From the NCBI GenBank assembly GCA_025055635.1, contig JANWWQ010000002.1, positions 41,714-105,713 on the forward strand: 64,000 nt of DNA. Reading direction: 5' to 3'. Position 1 is the first letter of the stretch. The number at the start of each line of letters is the position of its first letter. Below, in pieces: positions 8,380 through 18,029 of the stretch. The notes under the pieces are model-generated. The model searched no databases. It was not told the origin of the DNA and saw only the letters and a program-made list of their open reading frames with translations. The stretch comes from Flavobacteriales bacterium. Lineage in GTDB: Bacteria; Bacteroidota; Bacteroidia; CAIKAF01. The translations under genes and the position numbers were made by a program.

Positions 8380-9102
8380 ATGAAAGCGTTGTTCTTTAAA
8401 GAAATTAGGTCTTTTTTGGCCAGTCTGCAAGGCTACATTTTCATGGGGGCCTTTCTGGCTTCTTGTGCTGTGGTGTTGTGGCTGCTACCTCAGACCCGCA
8501 TTCAGGACAGTGGGTATGCCAGTCTGGACGCATTTTTTAATTATGCGCCCCAGCTTTTTCTTGTTCTCATTCCGGCAATCACGATGCGGAGCATATCCGA
8601 AGAGCGTAAGAGCGGCACGCTGGAGATTCTGATGACCCTGCCCTTGCGCCGGTGGGAGGTAGTGATGGCCAAATACAGCGCTGCCATGGCTCTGACAGCT
8701 CTTGCGCTTGTCCCTACTCTTACCTATGTGTATACTATCTACGAATTGGCCGATCCCCGGGGCAATATTGATGCGGGGGGTATCGCTGGTTCTTATCTTG
8801 GTCTGCTATTTCTGGCCTCCGCATATTGTGCCGTGGGGCTGTTTGCTTCTTCTGTCACGGATAATCCATTGGTAGCGCTTGTGCTGGCCGTTGCCATGTG
8901 CGTGGTATTCAGTTTCGGTTTTGAAGCATTGGCGGCTGCGGCAGGTTTGCAAAAAGTAGCCTATTACCTGTTGAAGTTTAGCCTTGTTGAACATTACATG
9001 TCCATGAGCCGGGGGGTAGTGGATTCAAGAGATCTGATATACTTCGCCGGTTTTGTGGTATTTTTTCTTGTGCTCACCATGCATCGGCTTCCAGGGCGAT
9101 GA
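8380..9102 (+). CDS. gldF: Gliding-motility ABC transporter permease GldF
   Basis: This 240-residue ABC-2-type permease has six hydrophobic segments (about 19-36, 58-71, 100-118, 135-155, 162-183 and 219-235). It also has the conserved block MRSISEERKSGTLEILMTLPL typical of GldF/NosY-like permeases. GldF works with the GldA ATPase and GldG; in Flavobacterium johnsoniae these affect gliding and are not universal. No gldA is adjacent here. The stop overlaps the gldG start (ATGA), indicating translational coupling. Confidence 0.9.
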   Translation: MKALFFKEIRSFLASLQGYIFMGAFLASCAVVLWLLPQTRIQDSGYASLDAFFNYAPQLFLVLIPAITMRSISEERKSGTLEILMTLPLRRWEVVMAKYSAAMALTALALVPTLTYVYTIYELADPRGNIDAGGIAGSYLGLLFLASAYCAVGLFASSVTDNPLVALVLAVAMCVVFSFGFEALAAAAGLQKVAYYLLKFSLVEHYMSMSRGVVDSRDLIYFAGFVVFFLVLTMHRLPGR

Positions 9103-10817
9103 AAATAAAAGAGTTGCAAAAATTATTCTCCCGTTGGAGGGGGATTCTCTTGATGTTCATGGTTTTGTTTGGAGCTAATGCCCTTGCACATTGGCGTTTT
9201 ATACGTCTAGACCTTACTTCCAATCGCCGATTTACCCTTTCCGACAGTACCATTGCCATGTTGAGGCGGCTGGATGATATTGTTTATGTGCGTTGTTTCT
9301 TAGAGGGAGAACTCAATGCAGATTTCAGGAAGTTGCGCCAGGAAATCCGAGAACTTTTTGATGAGATGCGGGCTTATGCCGGAAGCCATTTTCGTTACGA
9401 GTTTGTGAACCCATATTCCCTGGGGAAAGGGAAAGATCTGCGTGAGGCCTTGCGCCAACTGGAGGAGGAAGGTTTACAGCCCACCAACGTGATTGACCGT
9501 AGCGCAGATAAGGCCTCTGAAACAATCATTTACCCGGGCGCAATATTTCATTACAAAGGACGTCGGGAGGCAGTGAATTTTCTCCAAGCCCAGCTTAACC
9601 GCGATCCTCTAACCGTGTTGCATCAATCCATTGAGAGCCTGGAGTATGAATGTGCCAAAACTATCTACTCCCTTTTGGCCGGAGATATTCGGAAACGGAT
9701 TTATTTCACGCGAGGCCATGGAGAATTGGGCTCTTACGAAACGGTGGACATTTATACTGCGCTTTCTGAAATGTACTCCGTGCATAAAATCCAGGTGAAT
9801 GACCGATTGGGCTGTATTCCAGAAGATGCGGCTCTCTTGGTGGTAGCAGGTCCCGATAGCGCCTTCAGCGAAGGCGCTCGTTTCAACCTGGATCAGTTCG
9901 TTATGCGCGGTAAACCCATTTTTTGGCTTCTGGACAAAGTGGAGGTGAATATGGATACTATGGCGGCCTATGGGTTTACTCCCGCCTTGCCGCGGGAACT
10001 TAATATAGAAGACATGTTATTTGTCTATGGTGCCCGTGTAAATACCAACCTCGTTCGTGATGTAAGGTGTGATGTGCTGCCTGTAATAACTGGTCAATAC
10101 GGAGGAAAGCCCCGTACAGAGTTGATGCCCTGGTACTTCTATCCTGTGGTGGTATCCGATGAGAGCCACATGATCACTAAGGGTTTATCCAATCTCCGGC
10201 TGAAATATGCCAGCACGGTGGATACCATACGGGCACCAGGGGTGCGTAAAACCATTCTGCTTCGCAGTTCAGAACTCTCCCACGCGGCTTTCGCACCATT
10301 CCGCGTAGGCCTGCACTTTGTGCGTATGCCTCCTAGTAGAGAAAATTTTCCAAAATCTAACTTGCCGTTGGTCGTTCTATTAGAAGGGCGATTTACCTCT
10401 GTTTTCAAAGATAGGATTGCGCCCAAGATCCCCGCCGACTCCCTTCCTTTTAAGGTAAGAGAGGAGAGCCCTGACAATACACGCATGATTGTGTGTGGAA
10501 CTTCCTCATTAATCAGTAATGTAGTGGACCGAAGAAATGGTCAACCCTTTCCCTTGGGCTATGAACCGGCTAGTCGTACCTACTTTTCGGGCAACAAGCA
10601 GTTTGTTCTGAACTGCGTGAATTACCTTTTAGGAGATTCTTGGCTGATTCCATTACGGGGTAAACAATTTGTAATCAGGCTCCTTGATCGCACACGGGTA
10701 AGAGAAAATGGGACTACCATCCGTCTTTTAAACACCCTCATTCCCATTCTGGGATTAAGCCTTTTCGGAATAATCTTCAGTATAATTTACCGAAGCCGCT
10801 ACAGTCATGGATATTAA
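9099..10817 (+). CDS. gldG: Gliding-motility ABC transporter auxiliary protein GldG
   Basis: This 572-residue protein is anchored by an N-terminal transmembrane helix (about 14-32, ILLMFMVLFGANALAHW) and a C-terminal one (about 545-565). Between them is a large extracytoplasmic domain. It opens with the conserved RLDLTSNRRFTLSDSTIAMLRRLDDIV block and contains IYFTRGHGELG, both characteristic of the GldG/IFT52-like domain. It overlaps gldF by 4 nt and the following DUF4340-like gene by 11 nt. Confidence 0.9.
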   Translation: MKIKELQKLFSRWRGILLMFMVLFGANALAHWRFIRLDLTSNRRFTLSDSTIAMLRRLDDIVYVRCFLEGELNADFRKLRQEIRELFDEMRAYAGSHFRYEFVNPYSLGKGKDLREALRQLEEEGLQPTNVIDRSADKASETIIYPGAIFHYKGRREAVNFLQAQLNRDPLTVLHQSIESLEYECAKTIYSLLAGDIRKRIYFTRGHGELGSYETVDIYTALSEMYSVHKIQVNDRLGCIPEDAALLVVAGPDSAFSEGARFNLDQFVMRGKPIFWLLDKVEVNMDTMAAYGFTPALPRELNIEDMLFVYGARVNTNLVRDVRCDVLPVITGQYGGKPRTELMPWYFYPVVVSDESHMITKGLSNLRLKYASTVDTIRAPGVRKTILLRSSELSHAAFAPFRVGLHFVRMPPSRENFPKSNLPLVVLLEGRFTSVFKDRIAPKIPADSLPFKVREESPDNTRMIVCGTSSLISNVVDRRNGQPFPLGYEPASRTYFSGNKQFVLNCVNYLLGDSWLIPLRGKQFVIRLLDRTRVRENGTTIRLLNTLIPILGLSLFGIIFSIIYRSRYSHGY

Positions 10818-11871
10818 AGCCATTTTCTTGAGGATCCGCCAACGCTGGTGGCTGGCTTTGTTAATCATTATAGGAGTGGGGGTTGGAGTTGTTCTGTCGT
10901 TAAGAAATTCCGGCGAGGAACTGAGCGACAGGAGTGATTTTGCACTGCCGGACACCGGTGATGTGACGCGCGTTTTAATCTACGACAAATCGGGCCGGCG
11001 GGTAGAGCTGACGCGACTGGCTGGCTTGGACTGGCAAGTGGACGGGCAATACTTGGCGCGCCGCGATATGATTGAAAATCTTCTAAATGTGGCCGCCCGT
11101 ATGACAGTGATGGCCCCCGTGGCGCTGGCTGCCCGGGATAATATAATGAAAAAATTGGCCTCAATGGCCGTTAAAGTGGAATATTATGCAGGTGAAAACA
11201 AATTGAAAGGATACTATATTGGTTTTGGTACGCAAGACAACTTTGGAACGTATGCCATTTTAGAAAAATCTACGGCTCCTTATATTGTTTACCTGCCCGG
11301 TCACCGCGGTTACCTATCAGAATTTTTTTCTCCCATAGCCCTTAACTGGCGTGATAAGCGCATTTACACCTACAACATTCCGGATATTCGCCGCGTTGAA
11401 ATGCGCTTTTTCCGAATGCCTATCCCGAGCTACGCCGTAGAGTGTGAAGAAGGCCGTACATTCAGGCTTCTGAGCCTTCCGGATAATAATCTTCTTCCCT
11501 TTGATACGGCCCGCATGAAAACCTGGCTCCGGGAATTTCGCAATATCGCTTTTGAAGATTTCATAACTCTTCCGAAGGCCAAAATGGACAGCCTGCGCCA
11601 GTGGCATCATTTATTTACTGTCAGCGTCACCGACGCCCGAGGTAATACCAAAAGCGTATCGGGCTATCGGATTCCCTTGCCGCCAAACACCGAGGATGCT
11701 TTTGGTCGTATAGTGAAATATGATTACGACCGTATGTACGGAGAAATATCGGGAATTGAAGGGCCTGTCATATTACAATACCTCACCTTTGACCGTATAA
11801 CCAAACATCCTTTATGGTTTGTAGGAAAAGCACCCCCAGAAAATGGAGTAAGCCCCGGTACAGTTCCCTGA
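10807..11871 (+). CDS. DUF4340-like membrane-anchored protein
   Basis: This 354-residue protein has one N-terminal transmembrane helix (about 14-31, WLALLIIIGVGVGVVLSL) followed by a beta-rich extracytoplasmic region. Features such as VTRVLIYDKSGRRVELTRL..LDWQVDGQY, and length, resemble DUF4340 proteins, which often accompany GldG-type transporters. The start overlaps gldG by 11 nt, so it is probably a third component of the GldFG machine. The family link is by resemblance only. Confidence 0.65.
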   Translation: MDIKAIFLRIRQRWWLALLIIIGVGVGVVLSLRNSGEELSDRSDFALPDTGDVTRVLIYDKSGRRVELTRLAGLDWQVDGQYLARRDMIENLLNVAARMTVMAPVALAARDNIMKKLASMAVKVEYYAGENKLKGYYIGFGTQDNFGTYAILEKSTAPYIVYLPGHRGYLSEFFSPIALNWRDKRIYTYNIPDIRRVEMRFFRMPIPSYAVECEEGRTFRLLSLPDNNLLPFDTARMKTWLREFRNIAFEDFITLPKAKMDSLRQWHHLFTVSVTDARGNTKSVSGYRIPLPPNTEDAFGRIVKYDYDRMYGEISGIEGPVILQYLTFDRITKHPLWFVGKAPPENGVSPGTVP

Positions 11872-11894
11872 TTAAATTAATCAGAAACAGGTTT

Positions 11895-11924
11895 TTTGAT
11901 GCTTAGCTCCCCTACCTATTTTTG
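11895..11924 (+). promoter_or_regulatory. Promoter of dnaN
   Basis: TTTG (11895-11898) and TATTTTTG (11917-11924) are separated by 18 nt, matching the Bacteroidota -33 and -7 consensus at correct spacing. The predicted start of transcription lies about 15 nt before the ATG at 11947. Confidence 0.7.
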
Positions 11925-11946
11925 TGGACTTGAATAATTGCGTGTT

Positions 11947-13065
11947 ATGAAATTTTTGATTTCTAGTAGGGAACTAAACGAGGCCTTAGCCACTGTTTCC
12001 GGTGTAGTGGTCCACAACAATATCACGCCTGTCCTGCAGGACTTTTTGATGGAAGTGAAAGACAATAAATTGCAGATTTCCGCAACCGACCTGGAAACAT
12101 ACATGACCATTGAAGTTCCCGTGGAAGCTGACGGCGAGGGTCGGTTTACCGTGTTGGCCCGTACCCTGTTGGACACCTTGAAAACCTTTCCTGACCAGCC
12201 GCTGACCTTTACTTGCAACCCTACTAATCTCAGTGTTAAAGTGACACACGAAAGTGGGGAATTTGTTATCAGCGGCCACCCAGCGGAGGATTTTCCTAAT
12301 CCTCCTACTTTCAGCCCGGAAGCCCAAACTACCCTAGAAGGGAATTTGCTGGCCCTGGCTATCCATAGGACGCTCTTCGCCACTGCCTCTGAAGATCGCC
12401 CCCAGATGTCTGGGGTACTATTTGAACTCTCTCCGGAAAAAACCAACTTCGTAGCCACCGATGCGCACAAGCTGGTACGCTACACCCGCACTGATGTTCA
12501 AAGCGACCAGTCTTATTCCTGCATTGTTCCCAAAAAGCCTCTCAATATTCTGCGCAACCTGCTGACGGGAGTGGAATCTCAGACCCATCTTCAATTCAGC
12601 CGGTTGAATTTTTCAGCCTCGTGGGACAATATCCGTTTGATGGGGCGTCTGGTTGACGCACGCTACCCCAACTACGAGAGTGTCATTCCAAAGGACAATC
12701 CCAATGTGCTCACGGTGGACAAGGATATGTTTATCAACCGCCTGATGCGGGTGCAAAACTTTACCAACAAGAGCACTTTTTTAGTACGGCTTCAGCTTGC
12801 GGGAAGTCAGCTTACGTTAGATGCTGAAAACTTGGATTTTAGCAGTCAAGCCCACGAGGTGATGCCCTGCTCTTACTCCGGCGCAGACATGGAGATTGGT
12901 TTTAACTCCAAATTCCTCATAGAAGTGCTTAAAAACATCCCGGAAAGTGAGGTGACCATGCGTCTTTCCCTGCCAAGTAGGCCCGGTGTTGTTGAGCCCG
13001 CCCATCCCTCTGACGAAAACGAGCAACTGCTCATGCTTATCATGCCTCTTATGATTGGCATGTAA
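11947..13065 (+). CDS. dnaN: DNA polymerase III sliding clamp (beta subunit)
   Basis: The beta clamp encircles DNA and tethers the replicative polymerase. The protein begins MKFLISSRELNEALATVSGVV and has three clamp domains. The C-terminal LLMLIMPLMIGM matches the conserved peptide-binding tail. The ORF track uses an upstream TTG (11938); the ATG at 11947 is the normal family start. It has its own well-spaced promoter and sits after the gldFG run, with a SirB1-like gene only 5 nt downstream. Confidence 0.96.
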   Translation: MKFLISSRELNEALATVSGVVVHNNITPVLQDFLMEVKDNKLQISATDLETYMTIEVPVEADGEGRFTVLARTLLDTLKTFPDQPLTFTCNPTNLSVKVTHESGEFVISGHPAEDFPNPPTFSPEAQTTLEGNLLALAIHRTLFATASEDRPQMSGVLFELSPEKTNFVATDAHKLVRYTRTDVQSDQSYSCIVPKKPLNILRNLLTGVESQTHLQFSRLNFSASWDNIRLMGRLVDARYPNYESVIPKDNPNVLTVDKDMFINRLMRVQNFTNKSTFLVRLQLAGSQLTLDAENLDFSSQAHEVMPCSYSGADMEIGFNSKFLIEVLKNIPESEVTMRLSLPSRPGVVEPAHPSDENEQLLMLIMPLMIGM

Positions 13066-13070
13066 AAAAT

Positions 13071-13952
13071 ATGAAGGACTCAGAACTAGATGCTCTTATC
13101 AGTTTGCTCGGAGATCCTGACCCAGAAATTTTTGCGGAGGTTAGATCCAAGCTGATTTCCTTAGGAACTTCCATCCTTGAACGATTGGAAAAGCACTGGG
13201 AGCTTTCTGATGACCCCGAAATGCATTACCGCATAGAGGGCGTCATTAAGGAAATTCATCTGGATCACGTTTGTATGCTTCTGGAGCAATGGGCCAAAGG
13301 AGGTTGCCAGAATCTGTTGGAGGGCGTCCTAATCTGCGCCAGATATCAGTTTCCCAATCTGGATGAACAGCGAGTGCGTCGGTACATAGAACACATCCAG
13401 AAAGATGCCTGGCTGGAAGTGAATCCATCACTCACGGCTATGGAAGTCGTGAAAACCCTGAACAAAATCATCTACCGTATCCACGGATTTCACCCCAACA
13501 CAAAAGATTACGGTCACTGGCACAACAACATGATTAACGAGGTGCTTGAAACAAAGGCCGGAAATTCTCTTTTGCTGGGAGTGATTTATCTGATAGTTGC
13601 TGAATCGCTGAATTTACCTATACGTGGGGTGAACTTGCCGGAACATTTCGTCCTGGCCTACCTGGATGATAGCAGCTTAGGGCGGTTGTTCGGTTCGTCG
13701 TCCCAGCCTCGCATTTTCTTTTACATCAACCCCTATAATGGTGGGAGCATCTTCAGCCGCCGAGAGATCGAAGCCTTTCTCACCAGGCTGGGATTGGCGA
13801 AAAAGGACGAGTACTTTTATCCCTGTTCCAACCGAACCATTGTGGAACGGTTGCTCAATAACCTAATGATTTACTTTCAGCATAGCGAGCAAAAGCTTAA
13901 GTACGAAGAAGTGAAACGCCTGAAGCAGTGCCTTCAGGGCGCCGGCTCTTAA
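13071..13952 (+). CDS. SirB1-family transglutaminase-like protein
   Basis: This 293-residue protein has a helical N-terminus. A SirB1/transglutaminase-like core follows, seen in the block EVLETKAGNSLLLGVIYLIVAESLNLPIRGVNLPEHFVLAY, where the NSL.LG.IY and G.PEHFVL motifs are typical. The classical catalytic Cys of transglutaminases is not obvious in that block, so enzymatic activity is uncertain. It starts 5 nt after dnaN and is probably co-transcribed. Its stop overlaps the stop of the convergent desaturase-like gene through a shared TTAA. Confidence 0.75.
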   Translation: MKDSELDALISLLGDPDPEIFAEVRSKLISLGTSILERLEKHWELSDDPEMHYRIEGVIKEIHLDHVCMLLEQWAKGGCQNLLEGVLICARYQFPNLDEQRVRRYIEHIQKDAWLEVNPSLTAMEVVKTLNKIIYRIHGFHPNTKDYGHWHNNMINEVLETKAGNSLLLGVIYLIVAESLNLPIRGVNLPEHFVLAYLDDSSLGRLFGSSSQPRIFFYINPYNGGSIFSRREIEAFLTRLGLAKKDEYFYPCSNRTIVERLLNNLMIYFQHSEQKLKYEEVKRLKQCLQGAGS

Positions 13953-14860
13953 ATGCCGCTTTTCATCCGCATCTGGTTGGCAGTGAGGGTGCGGCCGTCG
14001 TGGCTCCACCCCGGAGGCATAAAAAGGTATTTAAGTTTATTGAGCAAGCCGGGAGCCTGCCGCACATCGTGCCAAAGGGCTTTGTATTCGTGCGTGGCTA
14101 TTTCCAGAGGATTGTATGTTTGAATGTTTTTCGTAATGCCATAAACTACTTTTTCTTTTTCAGGCTCAAAGGTGCCGAAAAGTCTGTCCCAGATAATTAG
14201 TATTCCCCCGTGATTACGGTCCAGGTAACGCACATTGCTACCGTGGTGCACCCTATGGTGAGAAGGGGTGTTCAGGACCCATTCCAATGGACCCAAGCGG
14301 CCGATGGCTTCGGTATGCAGGAAAAACTGATAGATAAGACTGATGGATAGCATCACCATCATGGCGCCGGGATGAAACCCCACCAGAGGCATCCAGGCCC
14401 ACCAGATATACTTGTGGAATAATTCTCCCCAACTTTGCCGCAAGGCCACAGCCAGGTTAAAATGCACGCTGGAGTGGTGGTTCACATGGCCGGCCCAGAA
14501 CAAACGCACTTCGTGGCAGGCTCGGTGGTGCAAATAAAAGGAAAAATCATCTGCCAATAAAAGTAAGAGCCAACCCCACCACTTATCGGTAGGAATGGTC
14601 CATAAGCGGTATTGATAAATATGAAAGAACAATGCCATCACAAGACCCTTGGCCACCGTATTGATCACCGCACTTCCTACTCCCATGGTAATGGAAGCCA
14701 GGGCATCACGCAAAGGATACTTATGGCCCCGGCCCAGTGTCAGCCACAGCGCTTCTATAGTGACACTTAATAAAAATATGGGCACAGCCCAGGCGATAAC
14801 CTCATCGCCGTAAAGCCACCATTGCCCAAAAAGGCCTGACACTGTCTGATGATTACGCAA
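13949..14860 (-). CDS. Sterol desaturase / fatty acid hydroxylase family membrane protein
   Basis: This 303-residue di-iron membrane enzyme has the histidine clusters of the superfamily: HHRACH, HVNHHSS and HHRVHHGSN, plus the late DRNHGG. Several hydrophobic segments surround them. Family members hydroxylate or desaturate sterols, carotenoids or fatty acids; the substrate here is not deducible. No ATG lies near the N-terminus. A stop codon lies four codons upstream of the TTG at 14860, so a TTG (or the GTG six codons later) must serve as start. Confidence 0.82.
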   Translation of the reverse strand: MRNHQTVSGLFGQWWLYGDEVIAWAVPIFLLSVTIEALWLTLGRGHKYPLRDALASITMGVGSAVINTVAKGLVMALFFHIYQYRLWTIPTDKWWGWLLLLLADDFSFYLHHRACHEVRLFWAGHVNHHSSVHFNLAVALRQSWGELFHKYIWWAWMPLVGFHPGAMMVMLSISLIYQFFLHTEAIGRLGPLEWVLNTPSHHRVHHGSNVRYLDRNHGGILIIWDRLFGTFEPEKEKVVYGITKNIQTYNPLEIATHEYKALWHDVRQAPGLLNKLKYLFMPPGWSHDGRTLTANQMRMKSGI

Positions 14861-15227
14861 ATTTAATATTTAGAAAATGGTGAAAAGATTCCAAATTGTT
14901 TCAAAAGAAGTATAAAACAAAACTTCCAAGATTATTTCTAAGTAAGAAACAAATAAGTTTTTTTAAGAATTTTAAGAAGATTTCCTCTTGTTGAATGAAA
15001 AAATTTCCTTACAAAATTTTGCTAAAACAGAAACTTTAGCTATAATTATTTGATCCGCAGGCATTTCACTCCGCAAAAACCAAATTGAAAAATTAACTCA
15101 TTGGAAAGCAACTTATCAGGTGAGCCAAAAAAGTTTTTTTATTTATGCTTATCTAAAAAAAATAGAATAAACCTATGCCCATGTACCTTCCATACAATTT
15201 TTTCAACAAGGTAAGCAAAAATGAACC
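14861..15227. other. AT-rich spacer between the desaturase-like gene and carA
   Basis: Very AT-rich sequence with no credible ORF and no convincing terminator hairpin for carA. Nothing else was recognised. Confidence 0.6.
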
Positions 15228-16373
15228 TTAGGGACCAGGGGACGTCACAGGATGTCTTTCCTGAACCTTCGTTTCTTTCTTTTTAATAATTAGCTCCAAA
15301 AATTTATCAAACAGATAGCGTGAATCGTGAGGGCCCGCAGAAGCTTCTGGATGGTACTGTACGGAAAACACAGGATAATCTTTTAATTCTAAACCTGCCA
15401 CAGTGTGGTCGTTCAGGTGGCGGTGGGTGATGATGATATTGGATTGTTTATCCGCAACTTCAGCCACGGCGAAGCCATGGTTCTGGGATGTTATCTCCCC
15501 TTTTTGGTTGACAAGGCAAAGTACAGGATGGTTGATACCTCTATGGCCATGGTGCATTTTGTAGGTTTTCAAGCCTTGGGACAGGGCTATTATCTGATGG
15601 CCTAGACAAATTCCGAAGATAGGAAGACCAGTTGGAATGAGCTCGGCTACCGTAGAGATGGCGTGGGTTAAAGTGGCGGGATCCCCTGGTCCGTTGGATA
15701 TTACCAAACCATCGGGCTGCCATTCCAGAATATCAGCGGCCGTTGTTGACATGGAGAAAAGCCTAACATGACAGCCCCGTTCCAGGAGGCACCGGATGAT
15801 ATTGTGTTTAACACCCAGATCCAGCAAAGCAACCCGATATCGGCCGTTAGGGGCATAATAATCCTTGCACTGCTTCACGGAAACGTATGAAGATAACTGC
15901 AGCCCTTCCATGGACGGAGTTTCATTCAGGATATGTGCCATTTCTTCCCAACTGATGTGTTCCTCCGTGGAAATGACCGCATTGATAACTCCTTGGGTTC
16001 GGATGTGACGTACCAGGCGACGAGTGTCCACGCTGTGCATGACGGGTACACCCTGCGAGGCAAACCACTGGTTCAACGGACCGGCCCCGTATCTGGAATG
16101 ATGAAGAGAAAAGTTTCGGCACACAAGGCCCTTGATCTGGATCTTTTCAGATTCAGATTCATCTTCCCCTACTACTCCGTAATTCCCAATGTGAGCGGCA
16201 GTGGAAATCAGAATCTGACCGTAGTAAGAAGGATCTGTGTAGGTTTCCTGATAGCCGGTCATGGCTGTGTTGAAGCAGAGCTCTCCGGCCATGGTAACTG
16301 TGGCTCCGGCCCCTAGACCCTCGAGGCGGGTCCCGTCAGCCAACAACAGCTTAGCTTTAGGAAATGAAAGCAT
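15228..16373 (-). CDS. carA: Carbamoyl-phosphate synthase small subunit
   Basis: The glutaminase subunit releases ammonia from glutamine for carbamoyl-phosphate synthesis (pyrimidines and arginine). The N-terminal domain has the FNTAMTGYQETYTDPSYYGQI block. The C-terminal class I glutamine amidotransferase domain has the catalytic Cys in FGICLGHQ and the His/Glu in QYHPEAS. The large subunit gene carB is not in the window. It lies about 76 nt downstream of rplQ, beyond a strong terminator, and no consensus promoter is visible before it, so some readthrough from the ribosomal operon is possible. Confidence 0.95.
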   Translation of the reverse strand: MLSFPKAKLLLADGTRLEGLGAGATVTMAGELCFNTAMTGYQETYTDPSYYGQILISTAAHIGNYGVVGEDESESEKIQIKGLVCRNFSLHHSRYGAGPLNQWFASQGVPVMHSVDTRRLVRHIRTQGVINAVISTEEHISWEEMAHILNETPSMEGLQLSSYVSVKQCKDYYAPNGRYRVALLDLGVKHNIIRCLLERGCHVRLFSMSTTAADILEWQPDGLVISNGPGDPATLTHAISTVAELIPTGLPIFGICLGHQIIALSQGLKTYKMHHGHRGINHPVLCLVNQKGEITSQNHGFAVAEVADKQSNIIITHRHLNDHTVAGLELKDYPVFSVQYHPEASAGPHDSRYLFDKFLELIIKKKETKVQERHPVTSPGP

Positions 16374-16395
16374 GGCTTTTTTTTACATACAAAAA

Positions 16396-16421
16396 AAGGA
16401 AGAATGAGACCATTCTTCCTT
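16396..16421 (-). terminator. Intrinsic terminator of the ribosomal super-operon
   Basis: On the minus strand it reads AAGGAAGAATG, GTCT loop, CATTCTTCCTT, then a run of T. The perfect 11-bp stem and U-tract mark the end of the transcript after rplQ. Confidence 0.88.
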
Positions 16422-16449
16422 AACTTATTTAGAAAAAGGTTGGTATAGT

Positions 16450-17004
16450 TTATTCTTTCTCGCTTTTATCAGAAGGACCTTCCTCTAAATTCTCAACGGT
16501 GGTAGAGGGGGTGGTACCTGTTTCTTCGGGTGGAGAAGGGACAACCTGATCGGCATTTGAAGCGGTGCCCGTTTTTGTGCTTCCTTTTTTGGAAGAACGA
16601 CGCGTGCGCTTACGTCCGGTAGTCTTGGATTCTTTTGTATATAGAGTGTTGTAGTCTACGAATTCAATAAAGGCCATGGGGGCGTTGTCACCAGTACGGT
16701 TTTCCAGTCTGATAATCCGTGTGTAGCCGCCGGGGCGTTCGGCAACCTTCGGACCAATTTCGCGGAAAAGTTCCGTGACGGCCTCTTTATGCCTAAGATA
16801 GGAAAACACTATCCGGCGGGAATGTTGGGTATCGTTTTTGCTTCGGGTGACCAGGGGCTCCACATAACGGCGCAGAGCCTTAGCCTTGGCCAGGGTGGTG
16901 CGTATGCGTTTATGGCGAATCAGGGCTACCGCGAGGTTTGAGAGCAGTGCTCGCCTATGGTTCACTGTACGACCCAGATGGTTGTCTTTCTTTCTGTGGC
17001 GCAT
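16450..17004 (-). CDS. rplQ: 50S ribosomal protein bL17
   Basis: The first about 115 residues ([21 protein letters not shown] onward) form the conserved L17 core, with the family block [16 protein letters not shown]. They are followed by a low-complexity tail of about 65 residues rich in Ser, Thr, Lys and Glu (for example [17 protein letters not shown]). C-terminal extensions are common in Bacteroidota L17. It is the last gene of the super-operon and starts 2 nt after rpoA. Confidence 0.96.
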   Translation of the reverse strand: MRHRKKDNHLGRTVNHRRALLSNLAVALIRHKRIRTTLAKAKALRRYVEPLVTRSKNDTQHSRRIVFSYLRHKEAVTELFREIGPKVAERPGGYTRIIRLENRTGDNAPMAFIEFVDYNTLYTKESKTTGRKRTRRSSKKGSTKTGTASNADQVVPSPPEETGTTPSTTVENLEEGPSDKSEKE

Positions 17005-17006
17005 AT

Positions 17007-18011
17007 TTATTTCTTCTTAAAGTATTTGCTCACGTCCATGCCAAAGGTGAGGCCTTTTTCTTTGAGGAGTTCTGTCAATTCTGTGAGCGATTTTTGACCA
17101 AAGTTGCGGAATTTGAGAAGGTCATTTTTCTGATAAGAAACCAGGTCACCCAGAGTTTCCACATCAGCAGCCTTGAGGCAGTTGAGGGCTCTGGCTGATA
17201 GATCCAGTTCGGAGAGCGGTGTACTGAGCAACTGGCGCATGCGGAGGGTTTCCTCGTCCACATCCTCTTCGTCTTTTGAGCTCTCTTCTTCTTGCTCAAT
17301 CAGCAGCTTTTCGTCGTCGGCAAATAGATAAAGATGGTGAATAAGAATTTTGGCGGCCTCTTTAAGAGCGTCTTTCGGATTGATGGAGCCATCGGTCTCC
17401 ACTTCTATGAGAAGCCGCTCATAGTCTGTTTTTTGTTCCACCCTGTAATTTTCTACGCTGTACCTCACGTTGCGGATAGGGGTGTAGATGGCGTCCATAG
17501 GGATGAAGCCTGCATCAGCAGTGAGAGGTTTATTTTCTTCGCTCGGTACGTAACCTCGACCTTTCGTGATGTGCAGTTCAAATTTCACTTTCACTCCCGG
17601 TTCTGCCGTGAAGATCACAAGGTCTGGATTGAGCACTTTAAAATTTAAGAGAGCCTTCCCGATATCCCCTGCTGTGAACCGGCCTCCCTCCGAACAACTG
17701 ACAATCACCTTTTCTTCATTAACTCCTTCCACCTGACGTTTCAACCTAACCTTTTTTAGGTTTAAGATGATTTCGGTAACGTCTTCGGTAATATATTTAA
17801 TGGTAGAAAATTCGTGGGGAACGGGAGGCTCCAGAAATTTTATTCCCGAGATGGCGAAACCTTCCAGCGATGATAGCAATATCCGACGAAGGGAATTACC
17901 GATAGTAATACCGTAGCCGGGTTCTAGGGGTCTGAACTCAAAGAGGCCCCTATCCGGCTTTAATTCATTAACGATAACTTTTTCCGGTTTCTGAAATTCT
18001 AGAATGGCCAT
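17007..18011 (-). CDS. rpoA: DNA-directed RNA polymerase alpha subunit
   Basis: This 334-residue subunit initiates RNA polymerase assembly. The N-terminal dimerisation domain holds [22 protein letters not shown]. The C-terminal domain ([36 protein letters not shown]) is the helix-hairpin-helix alphaCTD that contacts DNA and activators. An acidic linker ([14 protein letters not shown]) joins them. It lies between rpsD and rplQ, the usual alpha-operon order. Confidence 0.97.
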   Translation of the reverse strand: MAILEFQKPEKVIVNELKPDRGLFEFRPLEPGYGITIGNSLRRILLSSLEGFAISGIKFLEPPVPHEFSTIKYITEDVTEIILNLKKVRLKRQVEGVNEEKVIVSCSEGGRFTAGDIGKALLNFKVLNPDLVIFTAEPGVKVKFELHITKGRGYVPSEENKPLTADAGFIPMDAIYTPIRNVRYSVENYRVEQKTDYERLLIEVETDGSINPKDALKEAAKILIHHLYLFADDEKLLIEQEEESSKDEEDVDEETLRMRQLLSTPLSELDLSARALNCLKAADVETLGDLVSYQKNDLLKFRNFGQKSLTELTELLKEKGLTFGMDVSKYFKKK

Positions 18012-18029
18012 AGGGTGAAGGATTATAAT

